Positions 1 to 9,100 of a stretch of 64,000 nt of DNA are shown piece after piece. Every line of letters begins with the position of its first letter. Position 1 is the first letter of the stretch. Below the pieces are notes generated by a model. That model was given only the letters and a program-made list of their open reading frames with translations. It had not been told where the DNA came from and did no database searches. The position numbers and the translations under genes were made by a program. The stretch comes from Elusimicrobiota bacterium (lineage in GTDB: Bacteria; Elusimicrobiota; Elusimicrobia; UBA1565; UBA9628): positions 36,298 to 100,297 of the forward strand of contig JACRDT010000020.1 in NCBI GenBank assembly GCA_016212795.1, in the 5' to 3' direction.

Positions 1-2
1 CA

Positions 3-362
3 TGCCGTTGTCTTCGCCTGATTCTGGCGGCCGCGCTGTTCTGGACCGGGACACATCTGTGCCTCATGCCCCAGGCGGACTGCGACGGGCGCTCCGGGGC
101 GCGGTCCAAAGCTCCCTGCCACGGCCAGACCGGGGATCGGGCTCATTGCTGCAAAGGCGTGCACCTGACCGAGGCCGGCGTCCCTTCCGGCCAAGCCTTG
201 GCCGCGGTCTCCAGGGCCCCGCATCCGGCCGGTCCGCTTGCCGCGGGTCCGGAACTGGCGCTTGCCTCGGGCGGAGTCCAGCCTCTGGAAGCCGCCGCGC
301 CGGGTCCGCCCCTGCGTCCGCCTCCGGCCGAGTCCTTCGGCCGTTCCCCTCCCACCGCCTGA
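3..362 (+). CDS. Cys/His-rich exported protein, 5' partial
   Basis: The open frame enters from the left edge and stops with TGA at 360-362, so the start lies outside or at the edge of the window. Readable residues begin with a hydrophobic stretch (LILAAALFW) that looks like a signal peptide or membrane anchor. A Cys/His cluster follows (ADCD, APCHG, AHCCKGVH), then a low-complexity Ala/Pro/Gly tail with no domain I recognise. Position just upstream of three HMBD proteins and a Cus-type pump suggests an extracytoplasmic metal-binding role, which is inference. A longer ATG-initiated frame overlaps it, but it lacks the signal-like start and Cys cluster. Confidence 0.45.
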   Translation, partial: CRCLRLILAAALFWTGTHLCLMPQADCDGRSGARSKAPCHGQTGDRAHCCKGVHLTEAGVPSGQALAAVSRAPHPAGPLAAGPELALASGGVQPLEAAAPGPPLRPPPAESFGRSPPTA

Positions 363-464
363 CGCTGGCGCGTCCGGCCCCTGTCCGCGTTCTGACGAAG
401 GGCTGACTCGCGTCTCTCCATTCCAGGCTGGAACCCGGCATCTTTAAGGAGGAGGAATCGTTCT

Positions 465-971
465 ATGAAGTCCAGACTCGCATGGTCGTTGCTGGCGGCG
501 TTCGTCTTTTGCGCCGGGACCGAGACGCGTACCCTCCGGGCCGCTGAGACGGAAACGGAGCCCGCCGTCGCCAAGGCGAAGCCGAGGCCCAAGAAGCCGG
601 CCCGCCCCAAGAAGAAGGGCTACGACTACGAGAAGTCGAAGTACAAGTCGGATGCCCTCATCGGTTCCGAGCCGAGGATCTACAAGTTCGACGCGAAAGG
701 CCGGCCCGTCTCGGCCCCCTCGGCGGGGAGATCCGCCAGGAAGAAGGGAAAGCCCGGGTCGTCCGAGGAGGAATCCTCGGCCGCGACGGAACCCGAGGGC
801 AAGCGGGAGGCTCGGGAGCCAACTGAACCCGCCGGCGGGAAAGCCGGGGTCAAGAAGCCGGCTTCTATCGCGGAGGAGGAGTATGTCTGTTCGATGGGGG
901 ACTACCGGGGTCCCATGACCAAGGACGGCAAGTGCCCGAAGTGCGGCATGGCGCTCCAAAAGGCCCAATAG
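465..971 (+). CDS. Secreted heavy-metal-binding domain (HMBD) protein 1
   Basis: A 168-residue protein with a Sec-type signal peptide (MKSRLAWSLLAAFVF, cleavage near residue 26), a long charged Lys/Pro/Glu-rich spacer and a C-terminal metal-binding module at about residues 138-168. The module reads YVCSMG ... KDGKCPKCGMAL, matching the HMBD zinc-ribbon-like motif found in CusB-type adaptors and copper ATPases. A strong ribosome-binding site (AAGGAGGAGG at 446-455) precedes the ATG. It is the first complete gene of the copper/silver operon and probably sequesters metal in the periplasm; that role is inferred from the motif and neighbours. Confidence 0.85.
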   Translation: MKSRLAWSLLAAFVFCAGTETRTLRAAETETEPAVAKAKPRPKKPARPKKKGYDYEKSKYKSDALIGSEPRIYKFDAKGRPVSAPSAGRSARKKGKPGSSEEESSAATEPEGKREAREPTEPAGGKAGVKKPASIAEEEYVCSMGDYRGPMTKDGKCPKCGMALQKAQ

Positions 972-983
972 GAGGTGTGGAAG

Positions 984-1535
984 ATGAACGGCATCGGGCG
1001 GTGGGCGTCGGGAGCGGCCGCGATATTGGCCGTCGGGAGCGGTGTTGGATGGGCCCAGCATGGGGGGCACGGCGGACACGGCGGGCATGAGACGATGTCC
1101 ATGCCCGGCTCGCGCGAGGACGGGGAGATGGCGGAGCGCAGATCCCGGATGGAAAAGCTCGAGCGCCTGGGGGAGAAGATCGAGAAACTCGAGGCGGAAC
1201 TGGAGAAACCCGATATCTCCTCCAAGAGGCGCGAGAAGCTCAAGAAGAAGCTGGATAAGCTCTTCGCCAAACGGGACAGGTTGCTCCCCGATGGCGGGAG
1301 CCCCCCGGTCTTGTCCCCGGGCGGCGGCATGCCGTCGGGGGGGGCGGTCTTCACTTGCCCGATGGGCCATGACGCCGGTGTCGCGACCAAGGACGGCCGC
1401 TGCCCGCGATGCGGGATGGCTCTTGAGCGCGCCCGCTCGCACGGGGCGAGCGGAGGATATGAAGCGCCTCGTTCGAGCGGCACCGCCTGCGGCGGCCGGG
1501 CCGATGCGGGGAGCGATGCCTGCCGGACGCCTTGA
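984..1535 (+). CDS. Secreted heavy-metal-binding domain (HMBD) protein 2
   Basis: A signal peptide (MNGIGRWASGAAAILAVG) is followed by a GGHGGHGGH patch, a coiled coil of about 50 residues rich in Arg/Lys/Glu/Leu, and an HMBD motif (FTCPMGH ... KDGRCPRCGMAL) near residues 115-145. The ATG at 984 is chosen because GGAGG at 971-975 lies eight bases upstream; an in-frame GTG at 975 overlaps that site. It follows the previous stop by 12 bases, so the genes are co-transcribed. Metal binding is expected from the His patch and Cys pairs; the precise role is unknown. Confidence 0.83.
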   Translation: MNGIGRWASGAAAILAVGSGVGWAQHGGHGGHGGHETMSMPGSREDGEMAERRSRMEKLERLGEKIEKLEAELEKPDISSKRREKLKKKLDKLFAKRDRLLPDGGSPPVLSPGGGMPSGGAVFTCPMGHDAGVATKDGRCPRCGMALERARSHGASGGYEAPRSSGTACGGRADAGSDACRTP

Positions 1536-1545
1536 GGGAGGATTG

Positions 1546-1749
1546 ATGGAAATGGGAATCGCGGCCGTCGTCATGATGATCGTGATGTGCGGGGGCATGC
1601 TGCTCTTCGGGCACAAAGCCCACAAGGGGCATGAAAAGGAGGGCGGGAAAGCCGTCAGCCAGGGGGCCGTGATCCAGAAGTCCACGGAAACCGCGGCTGG
1701 ACTGCCGGTGGAGGCACATGAAGGCCACGGGCATCACGAAACGAGATGA
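1546..1749 (+). CDS. Small single-pass membrane protein with His-rich tail
   Basis: A 67-residue protein starting at an ATG preceded by GAGGGAGGA (1534-1542). Residues 3-22 form one hydrophobic, Met-rich segment (IAAVVMMIVMCGGMLLFG). The hydrophilic tail carries scattered histidines (HKAHKGH, HEGHGHH). Its 3' end overlaps the possible start of the next gene at 1718, which argues for coupled translation. Small Met/His-rich membrane peptides are common beside Cus pumps and may help pass copper between partners; no named family is recognised. Confidence 0.68.
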   Translation: MEMGIAAVVMMIVMCGGMLLFGHKAHKGHEKEGGKAVSQGAVIQKSTETAAGLPVEAHEGHGHHETR

Positions 1750-3433
1750 AATCCGGTCCCATGGGATGATGACTTGTTCTTTGCTCTTGGCGGGGGCGCT
1801 GGTCTTCTTGGGCGCGCCCGAGAGCTCGGGGCAGGGCCACGGGGGGCACGAAGGACACGCGCCCGACGGAGAACTCCCTCCCCCAGGGGAGACGGCGAAG
1901 CTCCCGTCCCACGGGGACCATGCTCCCGTCGAGAGCCCGATGAGCGACGGCTATGACGACGTCACCGCCGGGAAGCTGGGGCTGGAACCCGAGGTCTGGA
2001 AGGGTCTCATGCGCCTGGGGCAGGCTCCCGAGAAGTGGATGCGGTTGCCGGCGGAGGAAAAGGACCGGCAGGTGCGGGATTTCAGCGTCAAGCGTGGACA
2101 GGCTTTGCGAAAAGCGCAGGAAATCTCCGAGAGGGGATCCGACGCTCGTTGCGACGAGGTCGGCTTCATGAGGAAGTACCTCGGCGACGAGAAGATACGG
2201 CCTATACTCGAGAAGCACGAGAAATCCCAGGAGCATCTCGCGCACGAGCACGCCCAGCCCGGTCCGGCGTCCGGCTCTATCCCCCCGGGCGAACGGGTCC
2301 AAAGGCTGCGGGAAAGCATCGAGAAGTGCCGCATGGAGTGGCGCCTTGATCTCGGGAATGCGCCGCCTGTTCCCGTCGGAGACCACGGGGCCTCCGGCGG
2401 ACATGGGGGGCATGGGGGCGATCCGGGAGGAGGCCACGCCGGCGGGCCGCACGGTCCGGGCGGCAGCGGGCATGGGCGGGGCGGCGATGAAGGACATGGC
2501 TCCAGCGGCGGCGGCGGGCACGGTTCGGGCGGCGGAGGAGGACATGGGTCCGGCGGGGGCGGGCACCCTCGGGGCGGCGGCGGGCACGGTTCGGGCGATG
2601 GCGGGGGGCATGGTCTCGGCGGCGGAGGCGGGCACGATGCCGGCGGGGGGCATGCCGCTCACGGTGGCGGCGGCGACACGGCAAGTGATGCGCATGGCGG
2701 GAGCGAAGGCGCTGGTCATGCCGCCGGCACGATCCACGGGCATGAGGGCCGCGGGGATGGAGCAGCGGGCGCGCACGGGGCTCTTCATGGATCAGACGCA
2801 GTGAACCACGCCGCGCTGGCGCGCGGCTCGGGCGGCCACGAATCCAGCGGCCACGCCGCTGGCGGCGCGGTCAGCCGAGGTCCCGGCCCGCATGCCGGTC
2901 ATGCGGAGGCGCCGAACGATCATCTCGGGCACGGGAGTTCGGGGCTCACGGCCGCCGATCACGGCGGGCATGAAGGCGGCTTCTCGGCCTCGGCCGTCCA
3001 CCCGGCTCATGGCCCAGGCGTCCGTGCGGGGGATCCTTCGGGGGACGACCCGCACGCCGGACATGCGTCGCGAGAGGGCGGCGATCCGATGCCGGTCTTC
3101 TCCGAGTCCCATGCGGTCCGAGCGCGGATTCCATCCGCTGCGCCGGCCCCCGCGAAGCCTGCTGCGTCCCGAAGGGAACCTCCATCCACCGCGGCCGGGC
3201 CCATATCGAGGGAGACGGTCGAATCGGCCGGCTTGATGAAGAAGACGGAGCCGGCAGCTCACATGGCGATGTCGGGGAATGGTTCGAGCCCGGCTTCAAA
3301 GTTCCTCATCCTGGCGACATTGGGCGGCCTGTCTCTGATCGCGGCGGGACTTGCCGGCGTCTCGCGGCGCGATGGGGGGAGAAGGAGAGAGGCGGACGCG
3401 GGGTTCCCCCGCGGAAGGCATGTGAGGCGTTGA
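1718..3433 (+). CDS. Large Gly/His-rich secreted protein with C-terminal membrane anchor
   Basis: A 571-residue protein. The N-terminus has a signal-like segment (MMTCSLLLAGALVFLGA) that would begin at ATG 1766 if the upstream ATG at 1718 is not used; 1718 has GTGGAGG close upstream, so both starts remain possible. Residues of about 75-170 are an ordinary charged helical region. From about 225 to 450 the chain is almost entirely Gly and His (GGHGGHGG, GGGGHGSGGGGGHGS), ideal for binding many Cu or Ag ions. A hydrophobic segment (FLILATLGGLSLIAAGLAG) followed by a basic tail sits at the C-terminus. It is probably a periplasmic metal sponge tethered to the membrane; the function is inferred. 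Confidence 0.78.
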   Translation: MKATGITKRDEIRSHGMMTCSLLLAGALVFLGAPESSGQGHGGHEGHAPDGELPPPGETAKLPSHGDHAPVESPMSDGYDDVTAGKLGLEPEVWKGLMRLGQAPEKWMRLPAEEKDRQVRDFSVKRGQALRKAQEISERGSDARCDEVGFMRKYLGDEKIRPILEKHEKSQEHLAHEHAQPGPASGSIPPGERVQRLRESIEKCRMEWRLDLGNAPPVPVGDHGASGGHGGHGGDPGGGHAGGPHGPGGSGHGRGGDEGHGSSGGGGHGSGGGGGHGSGGGGHPRGGGGHGSGDGGGHGLGGGGGHDAGGGHAAHGGGGDTASDAHGGSEGAGHAAGTIHGHEGRGDGAAGAHGALHGSDAVNHAALARGSGGHESSGHAAGGAVSRGPGPHAGHAEAPNDHLGHGSSGLTAADHGGHEGGFSASAVHPAHGPGVRAGDPSGDDPHAGHASREGGDPMPVFSESHAVRARIPSAAPAPAKPAASRREPPSTAAGPISRETVESAGLMKKTEPAAHMAMSGNGSSPASKFLILATLGGLSLIAAGLAGVSRRDGGRRREADAGFPRGRHVRR

Positions 3434-3459
3434 TTAATTTGGTAAAAGAGAGCATGGCG

Positions 3460-4776
3460 ATGAGATTCACTGCTGTCGTGCTGGGCATGATGTTCGTAGG
3501 CGTCTCGGCGGGAGGGCTGGAGGCTGTCGGCGTTTCCTCCGGCACGATCTCCCTCCAGCGGGTCCTGGAGGCGGTCCGGCGGGACAACCCGGAGATCCTC
3601 GCCGCGCGCAAGCGCTGGGAGGCCGCCCGCCAGCGCGCCGCTCAGGCCGCGACGCCGGACAAGCCCCGCTTGGACCTGGAGAGGATGTTCGCTCCTTCCG
3701 GGGAGAACGTGGTCAGCATGGCCGACGAGAAGGCCATCGCCGTGACGCAGGAAGTGCCCTTCCCGACCACGCTCTACCTCAGGCGCGGCGCGGCGCTCAA
3801 AGACGCGGCCATCAAGGAGCAGTCCTACAAGGCCAAGCTCCTCGACGTGGCCTCCAGGGCGCGGGCCGCCTACGCGGAGCTTTTCCTGGCCGGGAAGGGC
3901 TTGACCGTCTTCGACGAGAACATCGGCATCATGAGGCGGTTCTCCCGGGTCGCGGAATCCAAGGTGGCCGCGGGAAAGGCAAGCCAATCCGACGCGCTCA
4001 AGGCCCAGGTCGAATTGACCCGGATGCTGAACATGCGCGTGGAGCTGGAGGCGGAGTTGGAGTCCTCCAAGGCCATGCTCAACGCCTTGATGGGCAGAGA
4101 TGCCTGGGCTCCCTTGGGCGCGCCCGAGGAGCCCGCATCCGCGTTCCCGCCCCGGTCTCCCGAGGACCTGGAATCCGAGGCGCTCTCCGGCAGGCCCGAG
4201 GTGAGGGAGGCGGCGTTGGCTTACGATCGCGCGGGCGACTCCCTGTCCCTTGCCCGTTCCGAGTTCCTGCCCGACCTGATGCTGCAGTACAGGCGCAGGA
4301 GCGACCCCATGCGGGGACGCACCCATGACGCGGTCCTGGGATTGTCCTTGCCCCTTTGGTTCTGGAAGCCGGCCGCCATGGTCCGCGAGGCCCGAAACGA
4401 GCGGGAGATGGCCCAGGCGGAGCTTCAGGCCGCCAGGGTAGCGACCCGGGCGGACGTCAAGGCGGCCTGGAGCAAGGCGCGGGCTTCCAGGAGCCTCATC
4501 GAGGCCTACCGGACGACCCTCCTGCCGCAGGCCGAGTCCTCGCTCAGGGTGGCTGAGGCCGGCTACCAAGCGGAGAAGACGGGCTTCCTGGACCTCTTGG
4601 ACGCCCAACGGTCGCTGCTGAGCTTCAAGCTGGAGTACTATCGGCACATCGCAGAATTCGAGACCCGCGTGGCGGAGTTGGAGCGCGTCGTGGGCGGCGC
4701 GGGCAGGCCGCCTTCCAGTTTTGATGGAAGCGGCACGCCCGCGCCAGAGACGCCGGGCGCGGGCAGGGGGTTGTGA
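3460..4776 (+). CDS. cusC: CusC/TolC-family outer-membrane efflux channel
   Basis: This is the outer-membrane factor of a heavy-metal RND pump, forming the exit duct for ions passed on by CusA/CusB. The start at 3460 gives a clean signal peptide (MRFTAVVLGMMFVGVSAGG) and correct spacing from AAAAGAGAG; an ATG at 3454 is the alternative. Two long alpha-helical OEP repeats are visible, with typical stretches such as LEAVRRDNPEILAARKRWEA and, near the end, LLDAQRSLLSFKLEYYRHIA. Length (about 438 residues) is normal. The last ~25 residues are not native-looking: they are encoded by a copy of a dispersed palindromic element and read GTPAPETPGAGRGL before the stop. Confidence 0.92.
   Translation: MRFTAVVLGMMFVGVSAGGLEAVGVSSGTISLQRVLEAVRRDNPEILAARKRWEAARQRAAQAATPDKPRLDLERMFAPSGENVVSMADEKAIAVTQEVPFPTTLYLRRGAALKDAAIKEQSYKAKLLDVASRARAAYAELFLAGKGLTVFDENIGIMRRFSRVAESKVAAGKASQSDALKAQVELTRMLNMRVELEAELESSKAMLNALMGRDAWAPLGAPEEPASAFPPRSPEDLESEALSGRPEVREAALAYDRAGDSLSLARSEFLPDLMLQYRRRSDPMRGRTHDAVLGLSLPLWFWKPAAMVREARNEREMAQAELQAARVATRADVKAAWSKARASRSLIEAYRTTLLPQAESSLRVAEAGYQAEKTGFLDLLDAQRSLLSFKLEYYRHIAEFETRVAELERVVGGAGRPPSSFDGSGTPAPETPGAGRGL
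4699..4770 (+). repeat. Dispersed double-hairpin element, copy A, forms the 3' end of cusC
   Basis: The segment contains an inner short hairpin (CTTCC ... GGAAG) and an outer hairpin with perfect 9-bp arms GCCCGCGCC / GGCGCGGGC and a 10-base loop. It is flanked by two copies of GGCGCGGGCAGG. The same unit, inverted, occurs twice in tandem at 30261-30380, and a decayed part occurs at about 42684-42716. In every case the frame encoding APETPGAG is open. Confidence 0.8.
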
Positions 4777-4777
4777 C

Positions 4778-6196
4778 ATGACCAGGAGCCGATTGCTCGT
4801 CATGGCGTGCTTGGCGGTCGTCGTCGCGGGCGCGGGCGCCGTCGCCTATCGGGCGCGGCGGGGCTCCGCCGGGAAGCACGCGGCGCAAGCGGCGGGCTAT
4901 TATTGCCCGATGCACCCGACCTACACCTCGGACAAGCCCGGGGACTGCCCCATCTGCAACATGAGGCTCGTGCCCATGGAGGCTCACCCTCAAGCCGCGA
5001 AGCCGGAGGCTGCCAAGGCGGCCCGCTTCTATTGCCCCATGCATCCGACCTACACCTCGGACAAGCCCGGGGACTGCCCCATCTGCAACATGAAGCTCCT
5101 CCCCGCGGAGGAGGAGGCCTCGGCCGCGCCTTCGGCGGCGGCCTCCGGCCAGAAGGTGTGCATCCTGCACAAGTGCAAGATGCCAGACTGCGTCATGGAG
5201 CTGGCGCACCGTGTCGGGGAGAAGGTGACCTGCCCGGTGTGCGGCACGCTCGTCTTCGACGTGCCGCCCGGAGCCAAGCCTCTCTACTACCGCCACCCCA
5301 TGCGGCCCCAGGTCACTTCCCCGGTGGCGAAGAAAGACGAGATGGGCATGGACTATGTCCCGGTCTACGCGGAACAGAGGGCAAGCGTCCCGGTCGAGGG
5401 CCAGGGGAGCATCCTTCTTTCGGAGGAGCGGCGACAGATGATCGGGCTCAAGTCCGAGCCTGTCCGCCGCAGGGATCTGACCGCCACGGTCCGGGCCAGC
5501 GGCAAGGTGGCCTATGATCCGGACCTCTATAACGCGCTCTCGGAATACCGGGAGGCGGTCCGGGCCCGGGACAGCGTCAAGGACAGCCCCTATCCGGACG
5601 CGGTGGAGCGCGCGGACGCGCTCGTGGCTGCTTCGACCCTGCGTCTGCGGCAGTTCGGACTGACCGGCGGCCAGATCGCGGAGAGCGCCAAGACCGCCGC
5701 GCCCACGAACCTCCTCATCGGGGGCAGCTCGGTATGGGTCTACGCCCAAATCTACGAATACGAGATCGGCCTGATCAAGCCCGGTATGGGAGCGGCCATC
5801 ACGGCCGCGGCCTACCCGGGCCGGTCGTTCGGCGGCACGGTGCGCAGCCTCGACCCCATCGTCTCGGCCGAGACCAGGACGCTCAGGGCGCGCCTCGAGG
5901 TCCCTGACCCCGACGGGGTCTTGAAGCCCGAGATGTTCATCAACGCCGAGATCAAGGTCCCCTTGGGCCGGCTGCTCGCGCTCCCCGAGAGCGCGCTGCT
6001 CGACACCGGGGAGAGGAAGCTGGCGTTCGTGGACCTCGGGGAAGGCCGCATCGAGCCCCGGGTCCTGCGCGTGGGGCGGAAGGCCGAGGGCTATCACGAG
6101 CTTCTCTCCGGCATGAAGGAGGGCGAGAAGGCGGTCACGAGCGCCAATTTCCTCATCGACTCCGAGTCCAAGCTCAAGGCCGCCATCTCCAAGTGA
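4778..6196 (+). CDS. cusB: CusB-type membrane fusion protein with multiple HMBD modules
   Basis: The periplasmic adaptor of the pump (472 residues). A membrane anchor lies at about residues 5-23. Two nearly identical HMBD modules occupy about 41-69 and 84-110 (YCPMHPTYTSDKPGDCPIC then NM), a Cys-rich linker with CPVC lies near 130-160, and a third, degraded HMBD follows near 170-197 (YRHPMRP ... DEMGMDYVP). The remainder is the lipoyl/beta-barrel core (for example VRASGKVAYDP and RTLRARLEVPDP). The ATG follows the cusC stop by one base. The near-perfect nucleotide identity of the two modules (about 4901-4970 and 5030-5099) indicates recent duplication or gene conversion. The HMBDs are expected to capture Cu(I)/Ag(I) and hand it to CusA. 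Confidence 0.93.
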   Translation: MTRSRLLVMACLAVVVAGAGAVAYRARRGSAGKHAAQAAGYYCPMHPTYTSDKPGDCPICNMRLVPMEAHPQAAKPEAAKAARFYCPMHPTYTSDKPGDCPICNMKLLPAEEEASAAPSAAASGQKVCILHKCKMPDCVMELAHRVGEKVTCPVCGTLVFDVPPGAKPLYYRHPMRPQVTSPVAKKDEMGMDYVPVYAEQRASVPVEGQGSILLSEERRQMIGLKSEPVRRRDLTATVRASGKVAYDPDLYNALSEYREAVRARDSVKDSPYPDAVERADALVAASTLRLRQFGLTGGQIAESAKTAAPTNLLIGGSSVWVYAQIYEYEIGLIKPGMGAAITAAAYPGRSFGGTVRSLDPIVSAETRTLRARLEVPDPDGVLKPEMFINAEIKVPLGRLLALPESALLDTGERKLAFVDLGEGRIEPRVLRVGRKAEGYHELLSGMKEGEKAVTSANFLIDSESKLKAAISK

Positions 6197-6197
6197 C

Positions 6198-9100
6198 ATG
6201 ATCGAGAGATTGATCGCCTGGTCGGCCAGGAACAAGTTCCTCGTCCTGCTGCTCACCGCGGCGGCGCTGGCGGCGTCCTATTACTGCATGCGCAACTCGC
6301 GCCTGGACGCCATCCCCGACCTCTCGGACACCCAGGTCATCATCTATTCCAGGTGGGACCGGTCGCCGGACGTGATCGAGGACCAGGTCACCTATCCGAT
6401 CGTGACGGCTCTCCTGGGCGCTCCCAAGGTCAAGGCCATCCGGGGCTTCTCGGACTTCGGGTATTCCTACGTCTACGTCATCTTCCAGGACGGGACCGAC
6501 GTGTACTGGGCGCGCAGCCGCACCCTGGAGTACCTGAGCAAGATCCTGCCCCAACTGCCGGAAGGGGTGCGCACGGAACTCGGACCCGACGCCACGGGCG
6601 TGGGCTGGGTCTTCCAGTACGCCTTGGTGGATCATAGCGGCCGCCACAGCCTCGCGGACCTTCGGAGCTACCAGGACTGGTACCTGCGCTACTACCTGCA
6701 GTCGGTCCCCGGCGTGGCCGAGGTCGCCTCCATCGGGGGGTTCCAGAAGCAATACCAGGTCAGCCTCGACCCCAACGCCCTCGTCGCGTACAACATCCCG
6801 CTCATGAAGGTCGTGGACGCCATCCGGGAGGGCAACAACGACGTGGGGGGCCGGCTCGTCGAGTTCGCGGGCACGGAGTACATGGTCCGGGGCCGCGGCT
6901 ACGCCAAGTCCGTCGAGGATATCGAGGACATCGTGGTGGGGCGGAGCACCGGCGGTACGCCGGTCCTGGTCAAGAGCCTCGGCCATGTCGCGCTCGGGCC
7001 CGAGATCCGCCGCGGCGTCGCGGACTTGGACGGCGGGGGGGACACCGCGGGCGGCATCGTGGTCATGCGCGTCGGCGAGAACGCCTTGAACGTCATCGCC
7101 CGCGTCAAGGCCAAGCTTCTGGAGATCAAGCCGTCCCTGCCGGAGGGCGTGGAGGTCGTGACCACCTACGACCGCTCAGACCTCATCGAGCGCGCCATCT
7201 CCACGCTCAAGGAGGAGCTGGTCCTCGAGCTCCTGATCGTGAGCCTCGTCATCCTCGTGTTCCTCTGGCACATCCCGACCGCCATCATCCCGATCGTCAC
7301 CATCCCGGTGTCGGTCCTCCTGACCTTCATCCCCATGTTCCTCATGGGGCTGACGGTGAACATCATGTCCATCTCGGGCATCGCGATCTCCATCGGCGTG
7401 CTGGTGGACGGCGCCATCGTGGAGGTCGAGAACGCCTACAAGAAGCTCCAGCTCTGGATCGAGGGGGGCAGGAAGGGGGATTTCCACGAGATCAGGCTCA
7501 AGGCCCTGCAGGAGGTGGGGCCCGCGGTCTTCTTCTCGCTCCTGGTCATCGCGGTCGCCTTCATGCCCATCTTCACCCTGGTGGACCAGGAGGGCAGGCT
7601 CTTCAAGCCTCTGGCCTTCACCAAGAACATGGCCATGGCCATGGCGGCCGTCCTGGCCATCACCTTCGACCCGGCCGTGCGCATGCTGTTCTCCCGCATG
7701 GATTTCGTGAGCTTCAAGCCCGCGTGGCTCGCCTGGGTGTTCAACCAGGTCACGGTGGGCAGGTACTATCCGGAGGAAAAGCATCCCGTGAGCCGCCTGC
7801 TCTTCAAGCTCTACGAGCCGGCGTGCCGGTTCGTGCTCCGGCATCCGTACAAGACGATCGCCGCGGCCGGCCTGCTGGTGCTGACCACCATCCCGGTCTA
7901 CTTGCGGCTGGGCTCGGAGTTCATGCCCCCTTTGAACGAGGGCACGATCCTCTACATGCCCACCACCCTGCCCGGCCTCTCGGTCACCGAGGCCCGCAAC
8001 CTGCTGGAGGCCCAGGACCGCATCTTGAAGGGCTTCCCGGAGGTCGAACGGGTGTTCGGCAAGGCGGGCAGGGCCGAGACCTCGACCGACCCCGCGCCCT
8101 TCTCCATGATGGAGACGACCGTGGTCTTGAAGCCTCACGACGAGTGGCGGCCGAAGCGGCGGTGGTATTCCTCCTGGACGCCGGGGATGCTGCAGAAGCT
8201 CCTGCGCCATGTCTGGTACGACCGCATCTCCTGGGACGAGCTGGTCGCGGACATCGACTCCAAGATGCGGTTCCCGGGCGTCACCAACGCCTGGACCATG
8301 CCCATCAAGGCCCGCATCGACATGCTGAGCACGGGGGTGCGCACCCCCATCGGCATCAAGATCTACGGCTCGGACCTGGCCGAGATCGAGCGGATCGGCA
8401 CGGACCTGGAAGGCATCCTCAAGGACGTCCCCGGCACCCGGAGCGTCTACGCCGAGCGCACCGCGGGCGGCTACTTCGTGGACTTCACGCTCAAGCGCGA
8501 CCAGTTGGCCCGCTTCGGATTGACCATCAAGGAGGCGCAGATGGTCATCATGACCGCCATCGGCGGCGAGCCCATCACCACCACGGTGGAAGGCCGCGAG
8601 CGCTACACCGTGAGCGTGCGCTACGGCCGGGAGCTGCGCGACGACCTGGACAAGCTCAAGCGCGTGCTCGTGCCCACCATGGGCGGGGCCCAGGTTCCCC
8701 TGGCCCAGCTGGCCGACATAGGCTTGAAGCTCGGTCCCGCCATGATCCGCAATGAGAACGGCCTGCTGGCGGGCTACGTCTACGTGGACGTGGCCGGCCG
8801 CGACATCGGAGGGTACGTCAAGGAGGCCAAGGAGAAGGCCGGCAGATCGCTGCGCCTGGCCACGGGCTATTCCCTGCAGTGGAGCGGCCAATACGAGAAC
8901 ATGGCCAGGGTCAAGGAGCGGCTCAAGGTGGTCATCCCGCTGACGATCTTCATCATCGTCTTCCTGCTCCACGCCAACACCGGCTCCTGGGCCAAGACCG
9001 GGATCGTGATGCTGGCCGTGCCGTTCTCGCTCATCGGGGCGGTTTGGTTTCTCTGGGGGCTGGGCTACAACATCTCCATCGCGGTCTGGGTGGGCATGAT

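Noticed and set aside
2..406. A 134-codon frame at the left edge
   Set aside because: Arg/Pro/Ser-rich shadow; the frame ending at 362 has a signal-like segment and Cys/His cluster instead.
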